NCBI GenBank assembly: GCA_964649515.1
Contig: CAZYPV010000023.1
Coordinates: 1-41,986 of the forward strand
Direction: 5' to 3'
Source: CALKGK01 sp964649515
Lineage (GTDB): Bacteria > Bacteroidota > Bacteroidia > Flavobacteriales_D > Sanyastnellaceae
DNA length: 41,986 nt
Part shown: positions 6,799 to 13,723 of the stretch, in pieces
Numbering within the stretch: the stretch's first letter is position 1
Layout: each line of letters begins with the position of its first letter
Made by a program: the position numbers and the translations under genes
The notes under the pieces: model-generated
Database searches by the model: none
Seen by the model: only the letters and a program-made list of their open reading frames with translations
Told to the model about the DNA's origin: nothing

Positions 6799-7857
6799 GT
6801 GAAAGAAACAGCAGTTGTTATTTTGAATTGGAATGGTCTGAAACACCTTCAGAACTTCCTACCTAAGGTATTAGAATACAGCAAAGAAGATGCAGATGTG
6901 TGGGTAATCGATAATGCCTCCACTGACGCTTCGATGGAATATGTTTCCACACTACCCGATGTTAAAAGCGTACAGCTCGAGGTCAACCACGGCTTTTCCA
7001 AAGGCTATAATTTGGGACTTGAACAGATTGAAGCAAAGAACTATGTTTTGCTCAATTCCGATGTTGAAGTAAGCAAAAATTGGCTCTCACCTGTGCTGAA
7101 GTACATGGACGAAGCCAATTTGGCTGCTTGTCAACCCAAAGTTTTAAGCTACCATCAAAAAGACCATTTTGAGTACGCCGGTGCAACTGGAGGATTCATT
7201 GATCGTGACGGATTTGTATTCTGTGCGGGGAGAATTTTCGACACCCACGAAAAAGACGAAGGACAATACAACGGAAACAAAGAAGTATTTTGGGCTTCGG
7301 GAGCGGCCTTGTTTGTACGAGCAGAAGTGTACCGAGAATGCGGCGGACTCGATGAAGACTTCTTTGCCCACATGGAAGAAATTGATTTGTGCTGGAGGAT
7401 GAAAAACAGAGGCTACCGCATTGGAGCTTGTGGAAGTTCAGTGGTGTATCATGTTGGAGGGGGTACGCTCAATAAAATCAATCCGTTTAAAACCTATCTC
7501 AACTTCAGAAACAACCTTTTCATGTTTCTGAAAAACGAATTCACCAAGCCCATCTTATTGGCCATCATCAAGCGCATGATTCTGGATGGAATAGCAGGTG
7601 TGCGCTTTCTAACAGAAGGTAAATTGAGCTATACTTTGGCTGTTTTGAAAGCCCATTTCTCTTTTTATCGAAACATCCCTCTCATGTGCCGAAAGAGGAA
7701 CATCGAACGACAAGCGCGCACCACTCCTAATCGAACTGGTCGCTACACCAAAAGCATCCTGATTTCCTATTTCTTCAAAAAACAAAAGCGTTTTTGTGAT
7801 CTAAATCCTGCAGATTTCATTCAAGAAATAAAACAAAGCGCTGCGCAGACAAAGTAA
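6799..7857 (+). CDS. Glycosyltransferase family 2
   Basis: This 352-residue GT-A enzyme starts with GTG (KETAVVILNWNG follows), which is the usual beginning of this subfamily; no ATG is available before the motif. Nucleotide-sugar binding is indicated by VIDNASTDAS, the DxD-like NSDVEV (Asp-88, Glu-90), and the acceptor-side MEEIDLCWRMKNRGY (about 192-203), which carries the likely catalytic acid. The C-terminal part (about 235-300) has hydrophobic, membrane-associating helices. It resembles rhamnosyltransferase-like enzymes acting at the cytoplasmic face of the inner membrane on polysaccharide or lipid acceptors, but the substrate cannot be told. It lies 15 bases after the GWxTD gene and 37 bases before the ComEC-like gene. 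Confidence 0.92.
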   Translation: MKETAVVILNWNGLKHLQNFLPKVLEYSKEDADVWVIDNASTDASMEYVSTLPDVKSVQLEVNHGFSKGYNLGLEQIEAKNYVLLNSDVEVSKNWLSPVLKYMDEANLAACQPKVLSYHQKDHFEYAGATGGFIDRDGFVFCAGRIFDTHEKDEGQYNGNKEVFWASGAALFVRAEVYRECGGLDEDFFAHMEEIDLCWRMKNRGYRIGACGSSVVYHVGGGTLNKINPFKTYLNFRNNLFMFLKNEFTKPILLAIIKRMILDGIAGVRFLTEGKLSYTLAVLKAHFSFYRNIPLMCRKRNIERQARTTPNRTGRYTKSILISYFFKKQKRFCDLNPADFIQEIKQSAAQTK

Positions 7858-7894
7858 TTCACCACGCAAGGCTTGAACACCACATCTTTACCCC

Positions 7895-9682
7895 ATGTGG
7901 AACAGCATGCCTTTTCTTCGTCTGCTTTTGATTTACCTGATCTGGAGGTTTTTAGGGGGATGGACCATTCTCCTCATAGCACTGGCCTTTCTTTTTCATC
8001 TCTTTTTTAGAACGTATCGACATCGTCACCTTGTTGGGCTCATTGGACTATTCTTTGCCCTCATTTGTTTCGAAGGAATAGAGCATTTTCGCCTGAAATC
8101 TCCCCCTTTTCAAGCACTCAATGAAGATCAAGTTGAGCTGGTGTGTTTAGATGAGCTAGAAGCTGAAAGTGAGCATTGGCAGCATTGGAGAGGACGACTT
8201 TTAACTCAAGTTGAAAAAGGAGTTGTGATTCACCTTAAAAAGGAGAAAAACCTGCATCAAGGTGACACCATCATTGTTCAAACTGCTTGGGAAGAGTATG
8301 AAAATGCTGCGTTCCCGGGAGATTTTGACCAAAAAGAATACATGGCAAGCAAAGGTGTTTTTGCTCATGGTTTTGTGAAAGAGTATATGCATCTCCCTGG
8401 TGAACAATCTGAATTTGGACTTCAGAAACAGCTTTTTGCTCAGCTTGACAATCACCTTGCTCCATTTCCCGAAGAACTTCACGCGCTCTACTTGGCCATG
8501 CTCACAGGAAATAAGAAAAATCTAGATACTGAAATCAAATCTTCGTTTCAGAGTACCGGTTTGATGCACATCCTTGCTGTTTCGGGAATGCACGTAGGAT
8601 TGCTTGCTGCCATCCCCTTATTTCTCTTAAAGCGAATACCGAAACTGTGGCGCAAGGCTCGTGTTCTCCTGAGGATTGGCGCTACCCTTCTCGTTTGGTC
8701 TTATGCCTATTTCACAGGACTCTCCCCTTCCATTTGTCGGGCAGCGGTGATGTTCAGTTTCTTTTTGTGGGCGCCCAATCTCCGTGGAAAACATCAAAAA
8801 GTAAACATCTTATGTGCGTCCGCCTTTCTTCTTCTCTTGATTGAACCTGCTTGGCTCACCAATGTTGGCTTTCAGCTATCTTATAGTGCGGTTCTTGGCA
8901 TTTTCCTTTTGATGCCTGTGTTTCAGCAAGGACTGAAAAGCAAATACGCTGGGCTAAATTACATCCGCGACGCCATGGCTGTGTCCCTTTCAGCCCAAAT
9001 CGCCACATTGCCCTTATGTCTTCATTACTTTCATCAATTTCCCAGCTATTTTCTCATCAGTAACCTCGTCATTGCCCCGCTGCTGATCATCATCATTTAC
9101 CTTCTTTTGCTCTTAATTCTGCTCTGCAACTTTGGTCTAGAATTTCATTATTTGTATGCAGGAATTACTTACATCAGTGAGTTTGCTTTAACCCTCAACC
9201 AAGAAATCACGGCATTCCCCCGTGCCCTTTTAACCGGTTTTCATCCGAGCAAGACGGTGGTCATTTTCATGTATTTTCTCCTTGCCATATTCATCGCTTC
9301 GAATAAAAGGGGTATTGCTCGCTCCATCCAATTTGTTGTGCTGTTTTTGCTTGGATTCATTTCCATGAAACTTGACCACCATTATCAGCACCAGAAAATT
9401 CATTCATTTTCAAAAAAAGGACAGGCATTTCTTCTTCTTCAGGATGCAGAAAAGGCGTTTCTATTTTCATCAAAAACGGAGAGCTATGATTTTCAACGAA
9501 CGCAAAACACGTGGCAGAAATACCACGGTATAGAAGTGAAGGGAATATCAATCATGCAGGACACCTTCGTTTTCGAGCCTTTCGAATTCATGGTTAAAAA
9601 CCAAAAGGTGTATTGGAGCGGCGGAATTTGGCCGTCGATGGAGGAATCGGATTTAACTTTGATAAACCACACTGCGGATTAA
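7895..9682 (+). CDS. ComEC/Rec2 family membrane protein
   Basis: The 595-residue polytopic protein has N-terminal membrane segments, an OB-like DUF4131 region (about 60-150), and the Competence domain from about 190 to 490. The Competence domain includes the signature HILAVSGMHVGLL near residue 230 and PSICRAAVMFS. In competent bacteria ComEC forms the inner-membrane channel for single-stranded DNA. The last 90 residues are soluble, and there is no metallo-beta-lactamase domain with HxHxDH; the protein is shorter than full-length ComEC (700-800). Such short versions are common in Bacteroidota. ATG 7895 is the first start; ATG 7907 is an alternative. The 3' end overlaps the convergent gene 9653-9907 by 30 bases. 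Confidence 0.88.
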   Translation: MWNSMPFLRLLLIYLIWRFLGGWTILLIALAFLFHLFFRTYRHRHLVGLIGLFFALICFEGIEHFRLKSPPFQALNEDQVELVCLDELEAESEHWQHWRGRLLTQVEKGVVIHLKKEKNLHQGDTIIVQTAWEEYENAAFPGDFDQKEYMASKGVFAHGFVKEYMHLPGEQSEFGLQKQLFAQLDNHLAPFPEELHALYLAMLTGNKKNLDTEIKSSFQSTGLMHILAVSGMHVGLLAAIPLFLLKRIPKLWRKARVLLRIGATLLVWSYAYFTGLSPSICRAAVMFSFFLWAPNLRGKHQKVNILCASAFLLLLIEPAWLTNVGFQLSYSAVLGIFLLMPVFQQGLKSKYAGLNYIRDAMAVSLSAQIATLPLCLHYFHQFPSYFLISNLVIAPLLIIIIYLLLLLILLCNFGLEFHYLYAGITYISEFALTLNQEITAFPRALLTGFHPSKTVVIFMYFLLAIFIASNKRGIARSIQFVVLFLLGFISMKLDHHYQHQKIHSFSKKGQAFLLLQDAEKAFLFSSKTESYDFQRTQNTWQKYHGIEVKGISIMQDTFVFEPFEFMVKNQKVYWSGGIWPSMEESDLTLINHTAD

Positions 9683-9907
9683 ACAGTCCACATAAGCATC
9701 CCACTCTCGAAGTTCAATGATGGGTTGAATTCGTTCTACACGATTGTCCTGAGAAGAATAAATGGCTTCCACAAAGAAACCATCAATTTGAAAAATGCAT
9801 ACTACTGCCTTCTTGTTCGCAAGACGCTGTGAAATGCAAACGCCGTGGTCCCAGAGATAATTGGTCATTTCATCGAGAGGCAATTGGCTGAATTCTTGAA
9901 TGCTCAT
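9653..9907 (-). CDS. Small conserved Bacteroidota protein (84 aa)
   Basis: I chose ATG 9907 (MSIQEFSQLPLDEM) because the protein-like sequence begins there; an upstream in-frame ATG at 9970 would add 21 residues of less convincing sequence. The 84-residue product has no signal peptide or membrane segment and is predicted cytoplasmic. Its core (YLWDHGVCISQRLANKKAVV) has the look of a conserved small domain seen in Flavobacteriales hypothetical proteins, but I cannot name a function. It is 77 bases downstream of the pseudo-receiver gene on the same strand, so the two may be co-transcribed. Its last 30 bases overlap the end of the convergent ComEC-like gene. Confidence 0.75.
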   Translation of the reverse strand: MSIQEFSQLPLDEMTNYLWDHGVCISQRLANKKAVVCIFQIDGFFVEAIYSSQDNRVERIQPIIELREWDAYVDCLIRSVVYQS

Positions 9908-9984
9908 GATTGTGGGTGAAAGTTGTTCTAAAAACCTGTTGTAAAACATGTCTTTCCTCCATATACGCATTCATGTTCAATTGG

Positions 9985-10362
9985 TTACGCCACCATGGAC
10001 GCGGGGTTGGCAAACAAACCACTGATGATGTGGGGAAGGTTGATGAAGTCTCGTCGTTTTGAGATGAGCTTACTCGCTCCCATGGACTTCGCTTCAAGTT
10101 CCGTAATGGTGTCATCCATCGACGAAAAGAATACCATGGGCGCTTTGATCATGCATTTTCTCATCAATTGCAAAACATCAAAGCCCGTTAGTCCGCTAAG
10201 CCGAATTTCAGAAATGACCATGTCGGTTCCTTCTGAGTTGAGTCGATCCAAGGCTTGCTTTCCATTTTCGGTGAGGGTTACCTCAAAACCGAAATCTTCC
10301 AAGTACTTCTTTATGAGCTCAGAAGTTACCTTGTCAGAATCAATGAGTAAGATTCTTTTCAT
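9985..10362 (-). CDS. Stand-alone receiver with Glu at the phospho-site
   Basis: This 125-residue protein is a single CheY-like receiver without an output domain. The acidic pocket is present (ILLIDSDK, Asp-8, Asp-10), as are the downstream Ser (FFSSMDD) and Lys (LISKRRD). The phospho-acceptor position, residue 52, is Glu (VISEIRLSG; codon GAA) instead of Asp. In other receivers Asp-to-Glu often mimics phosphorylation, so this may be locked in an active-like state. I chose ATG 10362 because MKRILLIDSD is the normal start; 11 upstream codons look unrelated. A small conserved gene follows 77 bases downstream. No kinase is nearby. Confidence 0.88.
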   Translation of the reverse strand: MKRILLIDSDKVTSELIKKYLEDFGFEVTLTENGKQALDRLNSEGTDMVISEIRLSGLTGFDVLQLMRKCMIKAPMVFFSSMDDTITELEAKSMGASKLISKRRDFINLPHIISGLFANPASMVA

Positions 10363-10460
10363 AATTTTTGCCGATAGTACGCCGTAAAGATGCACGATTT
10401 GGCCGCATATGAATGTAGGATTCTGGCGGTTAATATGAGTGGGATTTGTCCTACAAACCT

Positions 10461-10468
10461 TACCTTTA
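10461..10468 (+). promoter_or_regulatory. -7-like box of HMG-CoA lyase
   Basis: TACCTTTA matches TAnnTTTG at seven of eight positions and ends only four bases before the ATG at 10473. If functional, the mRNA would start at or next to the start codon. No TTG is seen at the usual 17-23 base distance upstream. Confidence 0.4.
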
Positions 10469-10472
10469 CTGC

Positions 10473-11333
10473 ATGAAACTGATTGAATGTCCGCGTGATG
10501 CCATGCAAGGCATTGCCCATTTTATTCCCACCGCAAAGAAAATCGAATACATTCAACTGCTGCTGAATGCGGGGTTCGATACCATCGATTTCGGAAGTTT
10601 TGTTTCCCCAAAAGCCATTCCTCAATTGGCAGATACGGCAGAGGTTTTGCGCGGACTTGATTTGAGTAAAACCACATCAAAACTCTTGGCCATTGTTGCC
10701 AATACTCGAGGGGGAAGAGATGCCTGCGCTTTTGAAGAAATTCAATACCTGGGTTTCCCTTTTTCCATTTCGGAGACATTTCAGCAACGAAATACCAATT
10801 CGAGCATTGCAGATAGTCTTATTCGTGTAGACGAAATTCAAAACCTCTGTGTTCAAAACAATAAGGAACTGGTGGTCTACATTTCTATGGGCTTCGGAAA
10901 CCCTTATGGAGACCCTTGGCACCCTGAAATTGCCATGGAATGGTGTGAAAAACTTCACCAAGAACTGGGCATCAAAATATTGGCTTTGAGCGATACCATT
11001 GGTGTTTCGAATGAAGAAAACATCACTTCACTCTTTGGACACTTGATTCCGGCTTATCCTGAAGTGGATTTTGGTGCACATCTTCACACTACGCCGAGCA
11101 CTTGGGAGGAAAAGGTAAGCGCGGCTTATCAAGCGGGTTGCAGAAGGATGGATGGTGCCATCAAAGGTTTTGGTGGTTGTCCGATGGCGAGCGATGCACT
11201 CACGGGCAATATGGCCACGGAGAATGTGATTCACTGGTTGAATGAACAAGGGATCGCACACGGTGTCAACGAAGCGGTATTGTCCGACGCATTGGAAATG
11301 TCATCCGCGATCATGAACGCTCCTGAGCACTGA
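10473..11333 (+). CDS. Hydroxymethylglutaryl-CoA lyase
   Basis: This 286-residue TIM-barrel enzyme of the DRE-TIM family should split HMG-CoA to acetoacetate and acetyl-CoA in leucine or branched-chain breakdown. Seen in the sequence are the N-terminal catalytic Arg-Asp (ECPRDAMQG, corresponding to RDGLQ), the metal-binding pair His-203/His-205 (GAHLHTT) and the flexible-loop cysteine Cys-236 (GGCPMA). Length fits the family (about 285-300). I chose ATG 10473; a TTG nine codons earlier is open, but its residues do not fit the family start. The gene stands alone: no other leucine-degradation gene is adjacent, though a 3-hydroxyacyl-CoA dehydrogenase lies at 33431. Confidence 0.93.
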   Translation: MKLIECPRDAMQGIAHFIPTAKKIEYIQLLLNAGFDTIDFGSFVSPKAIPQLADTAEVLRGLDLSKTTSKLLAIVANTRGGRDACAFEEIQYLGFPFSISETFQQRNTNSSIADSLIRVDEIQNLCVQNNKELVVYISMGFGNPYGDPWHPEIAMEWCEKLHQELGIKILALSDTIGVSNEENITSLFGHLIPAYPEVDFGAHLHTTPSTWEEKVSAAYQAGCRRMDGAIKGFGGCPMASDALTGNMATENVIHWLNEQGIAHGVNEAVLSDALEMSSAIMNAPEH

Positions 11334-11572
11334 TATTCCAGGTTTTAGAAGATTCTATTTTTTAATTCAAGCAGTGATTGAAGGTTTTGAAAACGTATCG
11401 CTGATAGTACAGTTCAATGCATTCAAACTTTCTTAGATTGATTCTAGCTGTAGATCGTTTCATGGGTAGTTAGGGATTGGTAAGTTGCCCTTGTTTACGA
11501 TACAATAAGCCAAAGGTTACGTGTCTTCCCTTTCCTTAAGGTAGGATTGTACTCTTCCCTAATGTCGTTTTC
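11334..11572. other. Intergenic region, nothing recognised
   Basis: This stretch of 239 bases lies between the ends of the convergent HMG-CoA lyase and ZIP genes. An 8-base palindrome CCTTAAGG occurs at about 11534-11541. No hairpin with T tail, no RNA gene and no plausible small frame is seen. Confidence 0.4.
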
Positions 11573-12325
11573 TTAATGGGAGTGAATGGACAAAGCACTG
11601 AGGGCAATTCCAACCAAAATAGTGAGCAATTTCAAGGCATTGAAACGGTGTCCGTCGCTAGATTCAAAGATGATGGTGGTTGAAATATGTAAGAGAATTC
11701 CAATTAAAATTCCATTTACAGCTGAGAACAAAGTGCTTGGATCTCCTCCCCACTGACTTGCTTCTAAACCGCTGTAAATGAACATCCCAAGAGGTGCCAT
11801 CAAGGCAAAAACCATCAGAAGCACAAATGACCGACGAACAGAATTCCCCAAGCCTACAAACATACTCATGAGCACGATGGCAATGGGAAGCTTATGAATG
11901 GCCAGCCCCCACAACAGGGCGTGTCCGTGATCATGATCGTGATGGTGGTGATGAGTCCCTAAAGGCATGGCTTCAATCAAAGCGTGCAAACACAAGCTGA
12001 TGAAGACCGCAAGTGGAAACTTACCTTTTTTCTCGCCATCCTTTTTGTGGACGTGAACGTGTCCGTGCTCAGCACCTTGCGAGAGGTATTCCAAAAGCAA
12101 CTGCATCAAAAATCCGCCAATGACATACCACCCCAAATAAGGATTTCCACCGGCGAACACTTCAGGCACCAGATGGAAAAAGATCATCCCCATGAGGTAG
12201 GCACCACTGAAAGTGAGTAGCAATTTGAAGGCACCACTGATGCGTTTTCCGAACACAATGACGACCACTGCTCCTAAAACGGCAGAGAGTAAAAGTACAC
12301 CCGCGTGAATTAAAATTTCATTCAT
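11573..12325 (-). CDS. ZIP family metal transporter
   Basis: This 250-residue membrane protein has about eight hydrophobic segments and the ZIP pattern. A small gene-internal histidine-rich loop lies between segments III and IV (GHVHVHKKDG), and the metal-site helix HALIEAMPLG is followed by a second run THHHHHDHDHGHA. Another metal-site helix reads LHKLPIAIVL-like (IHKLPIAIVLM). ZIP proteins import zinc, iron or manganese into the cytosol; the substrate here is unknown. The true start is ATG 12325, inside the open frame: it overlaps the TGA of the upstream methyltransferase gene (ATGA), so the two are translationally coupled. The next 239 bases downstream hold no clear terminator. Confidence 0.9.
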   Translation of the reverse strand: MNEILIHAGVLLLSAVLGAVVVIVFGKRISGAFKLLLTFSGAYLMGMIFFHLVPEVFAGGNPYLGWYVIGGFLMQLLLEYLSQGAEHGHVHVHKKDGEKKGKFPLAVFISLCLHALIEAMPLGTHHHHHDHDHGHALLWGLAIHKLPIAIVLMSMFVGLGNSVRRSFVLLMVFALMAPLGMFIYSGLEASQWGGDPSTLFSAVNGILIGILLHISTTIIFESSDGHRFNALKLLTILVGIALSALSIHSH

Positions 12326-13080
12326 TTCTTCCTTGCTACAACTAAAAATCGCGGAGAATGTTCCACAGAAAAAGGCCGAAGTTGCTGGTCGCCAAAAGTA
12401 CAAATTATTTCAAAATTGAGTTCCTTAAGCCAGTTGAGCATTTGTTCCGAACGAATGAACTGAACCCTTTCTTGAAAATGGTACTGTACACCTTGATCTT
12501 CCAACGAAATGTCTTTCACGATAATGCCGTTTTCGATCTTCCTTTCGATCTTAAAGAGGATGTCCCTTCCTTCCATCACCCGCATGGCTTCTTCTTTCGG
12601 TACCAAATTCTTCTGCACAAAATCAGCATTCAGAAAGTCGATGCAAAAGAGTCCTTCTCTGTTCAGGTTTTCTCGTACCTCCTTCATCACTTTTTTGTTA
12701 TCCTCCACGGAAGAAAAATAACCGAAGCTGGTAAATAGGTTGAAAACCGCGTCAAATTTTTCGTCAAACTTCAGGTTTCTCATGTCCATCACCGCAAATT
12801 CAAGTCCTTCTGGGGCATCCTTTTTGGCTTCCGCAATGCTGTCTGGCGCAAGATCTACTCCAGTGGTAAGGTAGCCCAAATGATGGAGGGTCCTAGAATG
12901 TCGGCCTTTCCCACAAGCTAAATCCAAAACCCGTTTTGCCATTTTCAACTCTGGAAGGGTGCTTAGCTGACGAATAAATGCCTCAGCCTCAGACTCATTT
13001 CGGTAATTATAAAGAAGGTGGTAATAAGGAGAATTGAACCACTCACTGAACCAAGAATCTTTTTTCATTGTTGTTGACAT
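12322..13080 (-). CDS. Class I SAM-dependent methyltransferase
   Basis: The 252-residue protein carries the Rossmann methyltransferase motif I, VLDLACGKGRHS (residues about 52-63), motif II acid GVDLAPDS, and motif IV FDAVFNLFTSFGYF. It methylates an unknown small molecule using S-adenosylmethionine; the motifs do not identify the substrate, and there is no cysteine pattern of ArsM. ATG 13080 and ATG 13068 are both usable starts (MSTTMKKDSW). Its stop overlaps the start of the ZIP gene by ATGA. This tight link suggests the enzyme and metal uptake are used together, but no pathway is obvious. Confidence 0.88.
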   Translation of the reverse strand: MSTTMKKDSWFSEWFNSPYYHLLYNYRNESEAEAFIRQLSTLPELKMAKRVLDLACGKGRHSRTLHHLGYLTTGVDLAPDSIAEAKKDAPEGLEFAVMDMRNLKFDEKFDAVFNLFTSFGYFSSVEDNKKVMKEVRENLNREGLFCIDFLNADFVQKNLVPKEEAMRVMEGRDILFKIERKIENGIIVKDISLEDQGVQYHFQERVQFIRSEQMLNWLKELNFEIICTFGDQQLRPFSVEHSPRFLVVARKK

Positions 13081-13111
13081 GACATTGAGAATATTCTGAC
13101 AAGGGGAAACC

Positions 13112-13140
13112 TTGTTAAACCAAATTCATTGCTAACTTTG
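13112..13140 (+). promoter_or_regulatory. Promoter of the SiaC-like gene
   Basis: TTG at 13112-13114 and TAACTTTG at 13133-13140 are separated by 18 bases, a full match to the Bacteroidota consensus. The predicted start is near 13145, leaving an untranslated leader of about 115 bases before ATG 13261. The leader is unusually long for this window and may carry regulation. Confidence 0.6.
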
Positions 13141-13260
13141 ATACTGCGGGAGTAAAAATAGCTTTTTGTTTCCGGCAACACGGTTTTGAGCACTTCGAAT
13201 TCGGAAAACTCAAAGAATTGATGAACATTAAACGCCCTTTGGCTTAATTGGCGAAAGAAT

Positions 13261-13635
13261 ATGGAAGACATTACTATTACTGGAACCCCAAAAACTCCCA
13301 CCGTTGAATTCCTTCAAGAGAAAGGAACCTTGTTGATTAAAGGAAGATCCATCCCCGAAAATTCAATTGAATTTTACAAGCCACTCATCGATTGGATTGG
13401 CGCTTATGCCCAGTCTCCCAAGGAAAATACTGAGGTGAGCATCAAATTGGAATACTTCAATACTTCTTCCTCGAAATGCATTTTGGATGTTTTCAAGAAA
13501 CTCGAGAGTGTAGGAAGCAGTGTGTTGATTAAATGGTATTACGAAGAGGACGATGAAGATATGCTGGAGGCGGGTGAAGATTATGACGCCATCATCAACC
13601 TTCCATTTAAAATGATTGAAGTAGATGAAATCTAA
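13261..13635 (+). CDS. SiaC-family regulatory phosphoprotein (DUF1987)
   Basis: The 124-residue protein matches the DUF1987/SiaC family across its length: it starts MEDITITGTPKTPTV, contains SIPENSIEFYKPLIDWI, and carries the phospho-site segment YFNTSSSK. Counting from the ATG, the Thr in this segment is residue 68. That is the position phosphorylated by SiaB and dephosphorylated by SiaA in Pseudomonas aeruginosa SiaC, where the cycle controls diguanylate cyclase and biofilm formation. The C-terminus is acidic (YYEEDDEDMLEAGEDYD). No SiaA/SiaB-like phosphatase or kinase gene is adjacent, so its partners must be elsewhere. It has its own promoter-like sequence (13112-13140) and a terminator (13690-13723). 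Confidence 0.88.
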   Translation: MEDITITGTPKTPTVEFLQEKGTLLIKGRSIPENSIEFYKPLIDWIGAYAQSPKENTEVSIKLEYFNTSSSKCILDVFKKLESVGSSVLIKWYYEEDDEDMLEAGEDYDAIINLPFKMIEVDEI

Positions 13636-13689
13636 ATAGCGCTTTTCGCTGACTAGAGCGGCATTGATAGCATTGATAGAAAAGATGTA

Positions 13690-13723
13690 AAGGGTGTTTG
13701 GTGCAAGCTGAACACCTTTTTTT
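13690..13723 (+). terminator. Terminator after the SiaC-like gene
   Basis: The stem AGGGTGTT/AACACCTT (13691-13698 with 13711-13718) is followed by a T run on the plus strand (TTTTTTT, ending at 13723). It lies between the end of the SiaC-like gene and the convergent ABC transporter gene. On the minus strand the hairpin lacks a T tail. Confidence 0.7.
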
